A stretch of 64,000 nucleotides of DNA, from NCBI GenBank assembly GCA_018672825.1, contig JABHUE010000063.1, forward strand, positions 46,387 to 110,386, in the 5' to 3' direction. Source of the DNA: Pseudomonadota bacterium. GTDB taxonomy: Bacteria > Pseudomonadota > Gammaproteobacteria > Arenicellales > UBA868. Made by a program: the position numbers and the translations under genes. Positions 10,949-20,392 of the stretch are shown in pieces. Within the stretch, counting starts at the first letter, position 1. Each line of letters opens with the position of its first letter. Under the pieces are notes generated by a model, which did no database searches, had not been told where the DNA came from, and was given only the letters and a program-made list of their open reading frames with translations.

Positions 10949-13504
10949 TTAAAGCGTCTTAAGGATCCGGAGCGCTTTTCCCGCGCTCTCTTTATCCTCG
11001 CCATCGACTAAGACTTGGAGTATGCGTCGCGCGCCTTCCTCGTCTCCAATCTGAATACAGGCTTGTGCGAGATCGATCTGTTCAGAGGCCTCAGTTTCAT
11101 CTATCAAAACGAGATTATCAAGATCTTCGTCGCTACGCTTTGGCTGCTCACTTAATCCTTCAAAAGATATCACGTCATCGGGCTCCACATCTGAGTCAAT
11201 TTCAAAATTGATGTCGCCCTCACCGGATTCCCGCCCTGCATCGTCGCTACCTATTTGACTTTGCGCTCGCGTTAACTCACCACCCTGAGTGTCGCTTGCA
11301 CTCTCGATCTCAAACTCAATCTCTTCAAGATTCATTTTTGGCGATGGGGATCGGGGTGAACGTTCCTCAACTGACGCAGAGTCCATTTCCAAAGAATATG
11401 ACGAGTCCACAGCCGAATGGTTCCCAGAAGCTCCAGAGACCGGATCAGATCCTGCTTTTATCTTTTTTGATAGCGCCTGAATATGAGCAAACTCAGCGGA
11501 GTCTTTATCGACCTCTTGAATCAAGCCTGCCATCAGCTCGTTAAATTCTGCTGGTTTATCGAGTGTTTGAAGAGCCTCTAACAACTTTAGTTTGAGTTCG
11601 AGTCGGTTCGGAAATCGACTGATTGCGTCACGCAAGATTTTCTCTGCCTGGCTCGATCGACCATAGGCTATGTAAATCTCTGCTTCTGTAAGGGGATCAA
11701 CCTCATCGCTTGTTACCGCGACTCCTCTTTGTGTCTCCAATTCAGTTACAAAACCTGCGCCGATACTATCTTCAACAACCGTTGGCACGACGGGCTGAGA
11801 ACCCTGAGAGTCACCCGGAACCGAGTCTTGAAACACCGAACGACGCCCCGCGCTAGCGACCCTTGTCGCCTCGGAATCCGATGATAAATATCGGTGGGCG
11901 CGCCGTCGACGAATTAACCACAGTATCAACAAAAGTACGATGACCAGTAGTCCAAATGATACCGCTGAGTCATCCATCAACAGAGACCCTGTATTACCCT
12001 CAACAACACCCAATCCCGTACTGATAACGGTGGCCAATAGCCCGTAGAGCCAGATCGCACGATCCTTCATCCAATCCAAAGTCTGCGAAGGGTCACGCCA
12101 GGGCGCTGCGGGCACGACTTTAGTATCTTCTGCTCCCGCTAACTGGCTATCCGGCTCTATCGATTGCTCTAGCGTGATTGAAGCGTCCAAACTATCCGGA
12201 AGTTGATTATTGTTGTCGCCAGAACCGTCCTCGACGACCTCTTCTGCAACAGGAATCCCTTGAGAGTCCATCGCATCTGGATCATTTGATAAGGTATCTG
12301 GTTGAACTAGATCGATCTTCTGCCTTTCTGCGATCTGAAGTTCTGCCATTTTATCAAGCTGTTTTTGCGCAAGCGCCAACTGTGACTCTTGAAGCTCAAT
12401 TAATTTCATCGTTTTTTCAAGCTGCGACTCGAGCAGACTGATCTGACGATTAAGAGTGTCGTTTTCTACCGTCTTCGACGCAAATGCTTCCTCAACTGCC
12501 GCAAGCCGATTACTTAATTCATCAACTTGCTGATCTTGCTGCACTTCTGGCGCATCAAGACTGGTTGACGCAATCGATGTCACCGACGACGATTCGGTCG
12601 CGCCGTCTCCGAGCGTACTCGCGGTCGACGTTGATTCTGCAGCTGAGACCGCTTCCCCGTTCGGAGACACAATTCGAAGCACATAACTTTGTCCAGTCAG
12701 TGCAGATCCATCAGTGTCAGGGAATGTTAAATCAGTGGCGGTCCAACCCTCGGTTGATGATGACTCGTCTTCATTCCGAGGAGAACGTTGGGTCCACGTC
12801 AGTAACTGCGTTTCATAAATGTCTGCGACTTCATTCTTATCCAAAGCCCCCATCGATCGCTCAGAAGGTATTCGCAGGATCGCCCCTTGCCGCATTAAAT
12901 TCATATTACCGTCTATAAAAGCGTCAGGATTCTCATTGATCAACGCAACCATCTTCTGCTTCACGGTAATCACTGATGACGCCTCAATCGAACGCGCAAT
13001 CTGCATTAACGTATCACCTCTTTCGACGGGACCAAACCTGTCACCTGGGTACAATAGAGGCAGATTCACGGCTATTGTTTCGCTTCCCATCATGATCGGT
13101 TCTGGATTGCTAATGACAACGGGATCCAACATGATGGTGTAATCCCGAAATACCTGCTGTTCGCCTGAGGTGAGTTGAACCAGAAAACGAATAAACGGCA
13201 GTGATAACGCCCGGTCGGTATGAACACGGATAAAAGATGATTGATTCGACGAGTCAAGAAAAAATTCAAGCTCTCCAAGGATTTCGTCGTAGACGATACC
13301 TGCCGCTTGATGCGCCTCACGTGACGCTAGGGCAACTACCAAGTCATCAGTGATTCCCGCAGATAGTTCTGACACGGAAATTTTAGCCGCCAGAGGCTCG
13401 TACAGATTCGACTGCACTTCAATCGAATCAAGTACCAATGCATTTACAGAACCACTGACCACGGAAAATAACCCGATCAGCAAAGCTGCTCGAATATTTT
13501 TCAT
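10949..13504 (-). CDS. fimV: FimV/HubP-family polar protein with LysM domain
   Basis: Large inner-membrane protein that in Pseudomonas and Vibrio organises the cell pole, type IV pili and motility. From the chosen ATG the protein starts MKNIRAALLIGLFSVVSGSVNA, a clear signal peptide; a longer reading frame upstream lacks this logic. The order is FimV N-terminal domain, LysM at about residues 155-208, a coiled coil rich in Gln and Glu, hydrophobic segments at about 481-500 and 507-525, then an arginine-rich turn. A long acidic cytoplasmic part with TPR-like repeats ends in the conserved FimV C-terminal motif (IDLAQACIQIGDEEGARRIL). It lies next to asd as in Pseudomonas. 851 residues. Confidence 0.9.
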   Translation of the reverse strand: MKNIRAALLIGLFSVVSGSVNALVLDSIEVQSNLYEPLAAKISVSELSAGITDDLVVALASREAHQAAGIVYDEILGELEFFLDSSNQSSFIRVHTDRALSLPFIRFLVQLTSGEQQVFRDYTIMLDPVVISNPEPIMMGSETIAVNLPLLYPGDRFGPVERGDTLMQIARSIEASSVITVKQKMVALINENPDAFIDGNMNLMRQGAILRIPSERSMGALDKNEVADIYETQLLTWTQRSPRNEDESSSTEGWTATDLTFPDTDGSALTGQSYVLRIVSPNGEAVSAAESTSTASTLGDGATESSSVTSIASTSLDAPEVQQDQQVDELSNRLAAVEEAFASKTVENDTLNRQISLLESQLEKTMKLIELQESQLALAQKQLDKMAELQIAERQKIDLVQPDTLSNDPDAMDSQGIPVAEEVVEDGSGDNNNQLPDSLDASITLEQSIEPDSQLAGAEDTKVVPAAPWRDPSQTLDWMKDRAIWLYGLLATVISTGLGVVEGNTGSLLMDDSAVSFGLLVIVLLLILWLIRRRRAHRYLSSDSEATRVASAGRRSVFQDSVPGDSQGSQPVVPTVVEDSIGAGFVTELETQRGVAVTSDEVDPLTEAEIYIAYGRSSQAEKILRDAISRFPNRLELKLKLLEALQTLDKPAEFNELMAGLIQEVDKDSAEFAHIQALSKKIKAGSDPVSGASGNHSAVDSSYSLEMDSASVEERSPRSPSPKMNLEEIEFEIESASDTQGGELTRAQSQIGSDDAGRESGEGDINFEIDSDVEPDDVISFEGLSEQPKRSDEDLDNLVLIDETEASEQIDLAQACIQIGDEEGARRILQVLVDGEDKESAGKALRILKTL

Positions 13505-13661
13505 CGGCGGCTCGATAGTTAACCTGAAAAAAGGCGAGAGCGCTGTGAGCAAAAATTGAGTCGGCGTCATATGTCCATTATAGGAGGACGGCAGCCTTGA
13601 ACCAATGCACGAATTAAGGCGCTAGTTAATTAATCAAGGTTATAGAAAAAACGATCGTGAA

Positions 13662-13721
13662 ACCTCTCAGAACCGGGACAGTGTCTGTGGGATGATTGAA
13701 TTGACCGGTAGGAAGAGAGGT
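13662..13721 (-). terminator. Two-tier stem in asd-fimV spacer, terminator-like
   Basis: A 7-base-pair stem (13662-13668 with 13715-13721, ACCTCTC/GAGAGGT) encloses a 5-pair stem (13672-13676 with 13705-13709, ACCGG/CCGGT). On the minus strand, downstream of asd, it is followed by a run of six T about ten bases after the stem. It may end asd transcripts or form a leader structure for fimV. The distance to the T run is longer than in a classical terminator, so the call is weak. Confidence 0.35.
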
Positions 13722-13734
13722 GCCTTTTGCGCAA

Positions 13735-14757
13735 TTATTTAAGGGTCGATTGCACCGCCTCAGCAATCTGAATACTGTTTAACGCGGCACCTTTTCGGAT
13801 ATTATCAGCCACCACCCAAAGGCATAATCCACGCTCGCACGAGATATCTTCCCTAATTCGACCCACAAACACCAGATCTGAGTTCGCCGCCTCTGTGACT
13901 GCGGTCGGATAACCGCCAGGCTGGCGATCATCGATAACACAGACCCCGGGCGCATTTTCAAGAAGTGATCGAGCTTGCTCTGCCGTTATTTTGTCACGGG
14001 TTTCGATATGCACGGCCTCTGAGTGGCCGAAAAAAACGGGGATTCGGACTGTAGTTGGATTCACTGCGATCTCATCATCTTCGAAAATCTTCTGGGTCTC
14101 CCAGACCATTTTCATCTCTTCTCGTGTGTATCCGTTTTCTTGAAACGTATCAATATGTGGAATCGCATTGAAGGCGATCTGTTTAGGCATGACCCTGGGC
14201 GTGATCGGCTTAGCATTAAGCAAATCAGCGGTCTGACCTGCCAATTCTTCGATCGCACTTTGTCCCGCCCCCGAGACAGCTTGGTAAGTGGCCACATTGA
14301 TTCTTTTGATTCCAACCGCGTCATACAATGGTTTTAATGCGACAACCATCTGAATGGTTGAGCAGTTTGGATTAGCAATAAGGCCCGAATGCCGCTCTAG
14401 CGCGTGCGGATTAACTTCAGGAACCACTAATGGAATATTAGGATCTGTTCGAAAATGTGAGGTGTTATCGATTACGATGCATCCTGATTCAACTGCCTTT
14501 GGCGCATACTCTGCCGAGATACTGCCTCCCGCTGAAAACAGCCCAAATGAAACCTGGGCGAAATCGAACGTTGAAAGCGCCTGAACCCGGACTGCTTTTC
14601 CCCGAAACATCACGACTTTACCGACCGACTTTTCACTCGCAAGCGGAAACAACTTTGCCACAGGAAAATTGCGTTCCTCTAAAATTTTTATCATGGTCTC
14701 GCCGACTGCACCAGTGGCCCCAACAACCGCAACATTCAATTCTTTCTCAGTGGTCAT
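13735..14757 (-). CDS. asd: Aspartate-semialdehyde dehydrogenase
   Basis: NADPH-dependent reduction of aspartyl phosphate to the semialdehyde, leading to lysine, diaminopimelate, threonine and methionine. The N-terminal nucleotide motif is VGATGAVGE (residues 12-20). The catalytic cysteine is Cys132 in IANPNCSTIQM. Length of 340 residues fits the shorter class found in Pseudomonas asd2 and in Gram-positives (about 340), rather than the E. coli class (367). It stands between leuD and fimV; leuB, usually next to it, is missing. Confidence 0.96.
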   Translation of the reverse strand: MTTEKELNVAVVGATGAVGETMIKILEERNFPVAKLFPLASEKSVGKVVMFRGKAVRVQALSTFDFAQVSFGLFSAGGSISAEYAPKAVESGCIVIDNTSHFRTDPNIPLVVPEVNPHALERHSGLIANPNCSTIQMVVALKPLYDAVGIKRINVATYQAVSGAGQSAIEELAGQTADLLNAKPITPRVMPKQIAFNAIPHIDTFQENGYTREEMKMVWETQKIFEDDEIAVNPTTVRIPVFFGHSEAVHIETRDKITAEQARSLLENAPGVCVIDDRQPGGYPTAVTEAANSDLVFVGRIREDISCERGLCLWVVADNIRKGAALNSIQIAEAVQSTLK

Positions 14758-14787
14758 AGTCTTTGTAATTCTATCGAGCGCTTAAGC

Positions 14788-15438
14788 TTACAACTGCAAG
14801 TCAGGAAACAACCATGGCGTTTCCTTGGCCCTTCGCGCCTCGTAGGCGTTGATATCTGACTCATGCTGCAGTGTTAGTCCAATGTCGTCTAGCCCCTCTA
14901 TTAGGCAATGTTTTTTAAATTCATCAATCTCAAAACGATATACGTTACCGTCTTCAGACGTAAGCGCTTGACGCTCGAGATCGATCTCCATCGAGAACGC
15001 GCCCTGCTCATCATCTCTTGCGAAGAGCCACTCAATATCAGCCAAAGGAAGCGCAATTGGCAACACTCCGTTTTTGAAACAATTATTGTGAAAAATATCA
15101 GCGAAACTTGCGGCAATTACCGTCCGGATACCAAAGTCACGCAACGCCCACACCGCATGTTCGCGAGAGGATCCGCAACCGAAATTTTCCCGCGCCAGCA
15201 AGAGTGAGCCGTCGCGATAGGGTTTGCGATTTAAAACGAATTCTTTATTTAATGGCCGATTACTGCAGTCAGCTCCGGGCTCACCCTGATCCTCATACCG
15301 CCAAGCATCAAATAAATTATCTCCAAAGCCGGATTTATCAACCGACTTCAAAAATTGCTTGGGAATAATTGCATCCGTATCAATATTATCTCTATTAATC
15401 GGGATGACCACGCCGGTGTACTTAATAAATTTTTTCAT
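14788..15438 (-). CDS. leuD: 3-isopropylmalate dehydratase small subunit
   Basis: Swivel-domain subunit that with LeuC isomerises 2- to 3-isopropylmalate in leucine synthesis. The family signature GCGSSREHAVWAL is near residues 77-89. The opening MKKFIKYTGVVIPINRDNIDTDAIIPKQFL is typical. Length of 216 residues is normal. It follows leuC by 11 bases in the same operon. The following gene is asd rather than leuB. Confidence 0.97.
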   Translation of the reverse strand: MKKFIKYTGVVIPINRDNIDTDAIIPKQFLKSVDKSGFGDNLFDAWRYEDQGEPGADCSNRPLNKEFVLNRKPYRDGSLLLARENFGCGSSREHAVWALRDFGIRTVIAASFADIFHNNCFKNGVLPIALPLADIEWLFARDDEQGAFSMEIDLERQALTSEDGNVYRFEIDEFKKHCLIEGLDDIGLTLQHESDINAYEARRAKETPWLFPDLQL

Positions 15439-15449
15439 ACTGCACGCCC

Positions 15450-16853
15450 CTATAACTTGTTTGGATCAGCAAAGTGTCCTGCAATCGCAGCGGCTGCTGC
15501 CATTGCCGGAGAAACGAGATGGGTCCGACCACCGTAACCCTGGCGCCCTTCGAAGTTACGGTTAGACGTCGCTGCACAACGCTCGCCCGGCTCAAGACGG
15601 TCTGCATTCATCGCTAGGCACATAGAGCAACCAGGCTCCCGCCACTCAAATCCGGCATCAATAAAAATCTGATCAAGACCTTCATCTTCGGCTTGTTTCT
15701 TTACCAGGCCTGATCCTGGAACAACCAAGGCTTGCTTTATATTGGGGGCGACACAACGACCGCGTGCAATACTGGCCGCCGCTCGGAGATCTTCAATCCT
15801 GCCATTCGTACAAGCGCCTATAAAAACCTTGTCAACCTCAATTGAGCCGATTTGAGTTCCGGGCTCAAGCGCCATGTAATCCAACGCCCGCGACCAACCC
15901 TCTCGCTTACCCTCATCTGGCGCATCCGCAGGATCGGGGATCACATCGTCGACACTCGCGACCATTTCCGGAGAAGTGCCCCATGTGACTTGAGGTCGCA
16001 AGTCAGATACATCAATCACATGTTCCGCGTCGAAAACGGCATCATGATCCGAAATTAATTCACGCCATGCTTTAACTGCGAGATCAAACTGATCTCCACG
16101 CGGGGAATATGCGCGCCCCCGAAGGTAATCAACCGTCTTCTGGTCTACGGCGATAATGCCGGCACGAGCGCCCGCCTCTATGGCCATGTTGCATAAAGTC
16201 ATCCGCGCCTCCATGGAGGCATTTTCAACTGCCGACCCTGCAAATTCGATCGTGTAACCCGTGCCACCGGAGGTACCAATTTCTCCAATTACTGCAAGGA
16301 TCATATCTTTTGACGCAATTCCCTCAGCTAGAGCGCCGTTCAACACAATGCGCATATTCTTCATTTTGCGCGCCATCAGGCATTGGGTCGCCAGAACGTG
16401 TTCAACCTCTGATGTACCAATCCCAAATGCTAGCGCCCCTAGCGCGCCATGTGTCGCGGTGTGGGAGTCCCCACACACAATTGTCATTCCCGGTTGGGTG
16501 ACGCCTTGCTCAGGCCCTACCACATGCACAATTCCTTGACGGGGATCGGTCATGTTGAATTCCGTAATACCGAACTCCACGCAATTTCGATCGAGTGTCT
16601 CGACCTGCAGTCGAGCAATAGGATCATCGATCCCAGCGCTACGATCTGTTGTGGGCACATTATGATCAGCCACGGCTAAGTTCGCCGCCAGGCGTCTAGG
16701 AACTCGTTTTGCATCGCGCAAGCCGGCAAAGGCCTGGGGAGAGGTCACCTCGTGCAGAAGCTGTCTATCGATATAAATTAATGCGTCACCGCCGTCCGCA
16801 TCCCGAACCAAATGCTGATTCCAAAGTTTGTCGTATAGGGTTTTTCCAGTCAT
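15450..16853 (-). CDS. leuC: 3-isopropylmalate dehydratase large subunit
   Basis: Aconitase-family 4Fe-4S enzyme of leucine synthesis, partner of LeuD. The start at [16 protein letters not shown] is fixed by the strong Shine-Dalgarno AGGAG ending eight bases before the ATG; in-frame codons further upstream lack one. Cluster ligands are visible as [10 protein letters not shown] (Cys near 345) and CSMCLAMN (Cys near 405 and 408). Length of 467 residues matches E. coli LeuC (466). A sigma70-like promoter candidate lies just upstream. Confidence 0.97.
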   Translation of the reverse strand: MTGKTLYDKLWNQHLVRDADGGDALIYIDRQLLHEVTSPQAFAGLRDAKRVPRRLAANLAVADHNVPTTDRSAGIDDPIARLQVETLDRNCVEFGITEFNMTDPRQGIVHVVGPEQGVTQPGMTIVCGDSHTATHGALGALAFGIGTSEVEHVLATQCLMARKMKNMRIVLNGALAEGIASKDMILAVIGEIGTSGGTGYTIEFAGSAVENASMEARMTLCNMAIEAGARAGIIAVDQKTVDYLRGRAYSPRGDQFDLAVKAWRELISDHDAVFDAEHVIDVSDLRPQVTWGTSPEMVASVDDVIPDPADAPDEGKREGWSRALDYMALEPGTQIGSIEVDKVFIGACTNGRIEDLRAAASIARGRCVAPNIKQALVVPGSGLVKKQAEDEGLDQIFIDAGFEWREPGCSMCLAMNADRLEPGERCAATSNRNFEGRQGYGGRTHLVSPAMAAAAAIAGHFADPNKL

Positions 16854-16876
16854 ATTCCTTCTCCTGAGGGCGCCGG

Positions 16877-16904
16877 ATTTTACCATAGCGTTCAATAATT
16901 CCAA
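16877..16904 (-). promoter_or_regulatory. Candidate sigma70 promoter for leuC
   Basis: On the minus strand TTGGAA (16899-16904) and TAAAAT (16877-16882) are separated by 16 bases. The predicted transcript would start about 17 bases before the leuC ATG, leaving room only for the Shine-Dalgarno and no leucine leader peptide. Control by attenuation therefore looks unlikely from this promoter. By eye only. Confidence 0.45.
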
Positions 16905-17007
16905 CGATTGAGACGAATCGACAGCCCTCGACTCATTTTTTTATTCTTACACTGTTACTATCGGATTTCTAACCCACATTCAGGCTGATCTCTAAATTAA
17001 AGGAATC

Positions 17008-17391
17008 ATGATCAATTTTCGCCATTTATTTATCATGCTCGAGACAAACCTGGGTAAAGCATTATTGCCCGTGGACCAAAACACGGTCACTCCCGACCGT
17101 ATTGTTACCTCACTAGCGAGCTATCCGAATCTTGCCAGACAAGCGGCGCTGGAGATTTTTAAGCATAACGGATGTCAGAAAATAGACGATCCGGTTACGC
17201 TTTTCCCAACCCTAGATGCGCTTGGATGGGTCAAACAAGATCATCAGAAACAAGGAACACTAGATCTAGCGGGTGCAGAACTATTAGAAGCAATCGGACG
17301 CCACGTCCTCGTCCTTATGAATGAAGATCAAAATACAAAGACGTTCGGTCAAAGCCCCGCGCCTAGTTCTGAATTCGAAACGCGTTACTAA
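17008..17391 (+). CDS. Unrecognised 127-residue protein between leuC and aroC
   Basis: The product was not recognised. The ORF fills the space between divergent leuC and convergent aroC almost exactly, ending eight bases before the aroC stop. A Shine-Dalgarno-like AAAGGA lies a few bases before the ATG. The protein looks soluble: no signal peptide or membrane segment, a predicted helical N-terminal half (SLASYPNLARQAALEIF) and a polar tail rich in Ser, Pro and Thr. A second in-frame ATG at residue 10 is possible. Position, ribosome site and lack of a competing frame support a real gene; function is unknown. Confidence 0.55.
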   Translation: MINFRHLFIMLETNLGKALLPVDQNTVTPDRIVTSLASYPNLARQAALEIFKHNGCQKIDDPVTLFPTLDALGWVKQDHQKQGTLDLAGAELLEAIGRHVLVLMNEDQNTKTFGQSPAPSSEFETRY

Positions 17392-17399
17392 AAAATCGC

Positions 17400-18494
17400 T
17401 CACGCTGCACTTGGAATATCAGGACCCGGTGTTCCATTTACACCAAGTGCTCGCTGACGCAGGAAATGATCCATCAACACGAGTGCCAACATCGCTTCAG
17501 CGATAGGTACGGCCCGAATCCCTACACAGGGATCATGCCTTCCGGTCGTGATGACCTCTGTTGGGGAACCGTCGATTTTAACTGTCTGACCTGCCGTGGG
17601 AATGCTGGATGTCGGTTTGAGTGCGATAGAGGCAAGAATCTCCTGACCGGTTGAAATTCCTCCCAAAACACCGCCGGCGTTATTACTCAGGAACCCTTGT
17701 GGTGAGATCTCATCCCGATGATCACTTCCCCGCTGGATCACGCTTTCAAAGCCCGCTCCGATTTCAACACCCTTCACCGCATTAATCGACATCATGGCCC
17801 CAGCGATATCAGCATCTAATCGGTCAAAAACCGGTTGTCCTAATCCTGGAGGCACATCCTCTGCAGTCACCAAAATCCGAGCACCAATAGAGTCTCCGTC
17901 TCGCCGCAACTGATCAATAAATGAACCGATCTCATCAATTTTTGACAAGTCAGGGAAGAAAAAAGGGTTATCCTCCACCACGCGCCAGTCAATGGAATCA
18001 GCCACAATTGGACCCATTTGTGTCAGGCAGCCACGAATACGAATACCCGCACTGTCGGACAAATATTTCCGTGCAATCGCTCCTGCAGCGACCCTCGCTA
18101 CCGTTTCACGGGCCGATGCTCTTCCGCTCCCTCGATAATCCCTCAACCCATATTTTTTAAGGTAGGTGTAATCAGCGTGGCCCGGTCGAAACTGATCTTT
18201 AATCTTGTCGTAGTCTCGAGAACGTTGATCTTCGTTCCGAATCAATAAGGCAATCGGTGCCCCGGTTGTAGTTCCCTCGAACACTCCCGAGAGGATCTCA
18301 ACTTGATCGAGCTCTTTTCTCTGAGTGGTGTACTTCGATTGGCCTGGGCGTCGCCGATCAAGATCTTTCTGTAGATCGGACTGCGTGATCGATAGTCCAG
18401 GAGGACATCCATCGATCACACAGCCGAGAGCCGGACCATGACTTTCGCCAAAAGTGCTCACCTGAAAAAGAGTTCCGAAAACGCTTCCGGTCAT
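17400..18494 (-). CDS. aroC: Chorismate synthase
   Basis: Last step of the shikimate pathway: converts EPSP to chorismate with reduced FMN. The N-terminal signature [18 protein letters not shown], the [14 protein letters not shown] segment and the [18 protein letters not shown] signature are all present. The late [18 protein letters not shown] segment is also intact. Length of 364 residues is typical. It supplies chorismate to the tryptophan enzymes encoded in the same window. It lies downstream of dcd with a 27-base gap, and a start at ATG 18492-18494 is well supported by [10 protein letters not shown]. Confidence 0.97.
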   Translation of the reverse strand: MTGSVFGTLFQVSTFGESHGPALGCVIDGCPPGLSITQSDLQKDLDRRRPGQSKYTTQRKELDQVEILSGVFEGTTTGAPIALLIRNEDQRSRDYDKIKDQFRPGHADYTYLKKYGLRDYRGSGRASARETVARVAAGAIARKYLSDSAGIRIRGCLTQMGPIVADSIDWRVVEDNPFFFPDLSKIDEIGSFIDQLRRDGDSIGARILVTAEDVPPGLGQPVFDRLDADIAGAMMSINAVKGVEIGAGFESVIQRGSDHRDEISPQGFLSNNAGGVLGGISTGQEILASIALKPTSSIPTAGQTVKIDGSPTEVITTGRHDPCVGIRAVPIAEAMLALVLMDHFLRQRALGVNGTPGPDIPSAA

Positions 18495-18521
18495 CAGAGA
18501 TACCTGCTGTTACGAATAAAA

Positions 18522-19085
18522 TTAAGCCCGAGGAAGGGTGACCCCACTTTGACCCTGATACTTTCCCTTGCGATCTTTGTAAGAGACTTCACAACTCTCA
18601 TCTGCTTCAAAAAATACAACTTGAGCAACCCCTTCATTCGCATAAATCCGCGCGGGCAAGGGCGTCGTATTTGAGAACTCAAGAGTGACGTATCCCTCCC
18701 ACTCCGGTTCAAACGGTGTCACATTAACAATAATACCGCAACGTGCATATGTAGATTTACCAAGGCAAATCGTTAACACATTGCGAGGAATTCGAAAGTA
18801 CTCCACTGTTCGAGCGAGCGCAAATGAGTTAGGAGGGATAATGCAACACTCCCCTTCAAAATCGACAAAACTGCTCGCATCAAATAATTTTGGATCAACA
18901 ATCGCGGAGTTGATATTCGTAAAAATTTTGAATTCGTTCGAACAGCGGATGTCATAGCCATAACTTGACGTGCCATACGAAATTACCTTTGCACCATCAA
19001 CACTGGAAACTTGTTCTGATTCAAATGGCTCAATCATTCCCGCACCAGCCATTTCTCGGATCCAACGATCTGACTTAATAGACAT
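18522..19085 (-). CDS. dcd: dCTP deaminase
   Basis: Deaminates dCTP to dUTP, feeding dTMP synthesis. The trimeric dUTPase-like fold is recognised from [16 protein letters not shown], the [28 protein letters not shown] stretch and the catalytic-site region [18 protein letters not shown]. The end [28 protein letters not shown] is characteristic. 187 residues, close to the Pseudomonas form (188). It follows mrp by 11 bases, the same dcd-mrp adjacency seen in Pseudomonas. Confidence 0.95.
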   Translation of the reverse strand: MSIKSDRWIREMAGAGMIEPFESEQVSSVDGAKVISYGTSSYGYDIRCSNEFKIFTNINSAIVDPKLFDASSFVDFEGECCIIPPNSFALARTVEYFRIPRNVLTICLGKSTYARCGIIVNVTPFEPEWEGYVTLEFSNTTPLPARIYANEGVAQVVFFEADESCEVSYKDRKGKYQGQSGVTLPRA

Positions 19086-19096
19086 CGATCATCCTG

Positions 19097-20191
19097 TCAG
19101 GTGTTCTGAACGACGATTGAAGGGAAGACGTCAGCGTAATTACGTTTTCGCGCCGCAAGTCGACCGGCTACATTTCTGGCAATTTCTTTGTAATTTGCGG
19201 TCACTTTACCATCAGGGTCAGCAACTACTGTCGGTCGGCCACTGTCCGCATCCTCGCGAATTCGCATCTCGAGTGGGATGCTCCCTAAAACATCAACACT
19301 GTGCTCATCCGCCATACGATGCCCACCACCCTGGCCAAAGATTGCTTCCTCATGGCCGCACTGGCTGCAGATATGCGTACTCATGTTCTCCACCACACCA
19401 AGCACTGGAATTTCAACTTTCTCAAACATCTTTAACGCCTTTCTTGCGTCCAATAACGCGATATCTTGCGGTGTTGTTACGATGATTGCTCCCGAAACCG
19501 GAACTTTTTGTGCAAGGGTTAATTGCGTATCGCCGGTACCCGGTGGCAAGTCAATGACCAAGTAATCCAGATCTTTCCATTGCGTGTCATTCAGGAGTTG
19601 CTCGAGGGCCTGTGTCACCATCGGTCCGCGCCAAATCATTGGCGTATCCTCATCAATCAGAAAACCAATAGACATCGCTTGAATTTGATAACTCATCATC
19701 GGTTCGATGCTTTTTCCATCAGATGATTGCGGGCGACCGCTGATTCCGAGCATGCGAGGCTGGCTCGGACCATAAATGTCGGCATCCAAAATACCCACTC
19801 GCGCGCCTTCAGCAGCAAGCGCGAGTGCCAAATTCGAAGAAACCGTAGATTTTCCCACTCCGCCCTTTCCGGACGCCACGGCGATAATATTGCGAACGCC
19901 TTTAATCGGGGTGACGCCTTTCTGAACTTCATGGGCAACAACACTCGTCTTCACTGAAAGGTTGATCGTACAAGACCCACCCACAACCCCTTCTATCGCC
20001 TCTCGAACCAAAGCATCGAGAGTCGCCTGCCAGCCAGCCGCCGGGTATCCAAGTGTTATTTCAAGCGAAACTGTGTCCCCTTCAATATCTGAGGCCGTAA
20101 TTGCTTTTGACTCTTCGAGGGTTGATTTTGTGTGGGGATCAAGAATGTTGCCCACTGCTTCGAGCAGTGCTGAAGTGGAGATCTCAGTCAT
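19097..20191 (-). CDS. mrp: Iron-sulfur cluster carrier protein Mrp/ApbC
   Basis: P-loop ATPase of the Mrp/NBP35 family that carries and transfers 4Fe-4S clusters. The N-terminal MIP18/DUF59 domain covers about residues 6-80. The deviant Walker A GKGGVGKS is at 108-115. A C-terminal CxxC is in HICSQCGHEEA. The start MTEISTSALLEAVG follows a GGA ribosome-site match; an upstream extension is AT-rich and improbable. 364 residues. It diverges from metG, the same arrangement as in E. coli and Pseudomonas. Confidence 0.94.
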   Translation of the reverse strand: MTEISTSALLEAVGNILDPHTKSTLEESKAITASDIEGDTVSLEITLGYPAAGWQATLDALVREAIEGVVGGSCTINLSVKTSVVAHEVQKGVTPIKGVRNIIAVASGKGGVGKSTVSSNLALALAAEGARVGILDADIYGPSQPRMLGISGRPQSSDGKSIEPMMSYQIQAMSIGFLIDEDTPMIWRGPMVTQALEQLLNDTQWKDLDYLVIDLPPGTGDTQLTLAQKVPVSGAIIVTTPQDIALLDARKALKMFEKVEIPVLGVVENMSTHICSQCGHEEAIFGQGGGHRMADEHSVDVLGSIPLEMRIREDADSGRPTVVADPDGKVTANYKEIARNVAGRLAARKRNYADVFPSIVVQNT

Positions 20192-20295
20192 GTTATTCCA
20201 AATTAGGGTTAAAATTTTGAAGACGGTAATTAACAATACCTTTTTTAAGGTGCCCGATGCTACCACAACGATGCATCAACATTGAGTGCATAAGC

Positions 20296-20349
20296 TATAA
20301 TTAGGGGGTTTAATCCTGTATTTCGGATGCCTGTTTCACTTCAAACAGG
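20296..20349 (+). promoter_or_regulatory. metG leader: -10 box and hairpin
   Basis: A perfect TATAAT is at 20296-20301 with no clear -35. It is followed by a 7-pair hairpin at 20330-20349 (CCTGTTT, loop CACTTC, AAACAGG) about 44 bases before the metG ATG. No T run follows, so it is not a terminator; it may structure the metG leader. It does not resemble a T-box or SAM riboswitch. Confidence 0.35.
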
Positions 20350-20392
20350 AAATTCGAATTCGACCTAATCCGATCTCCCTTTGCTAATTCAG

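Noticed and set aside
20192..20392. Riboswitch or T-box upstream of metG
   Set aside because: No T-box specifier/antiterminator or SAM riboswitch core was found; only a simple hairpin is present.
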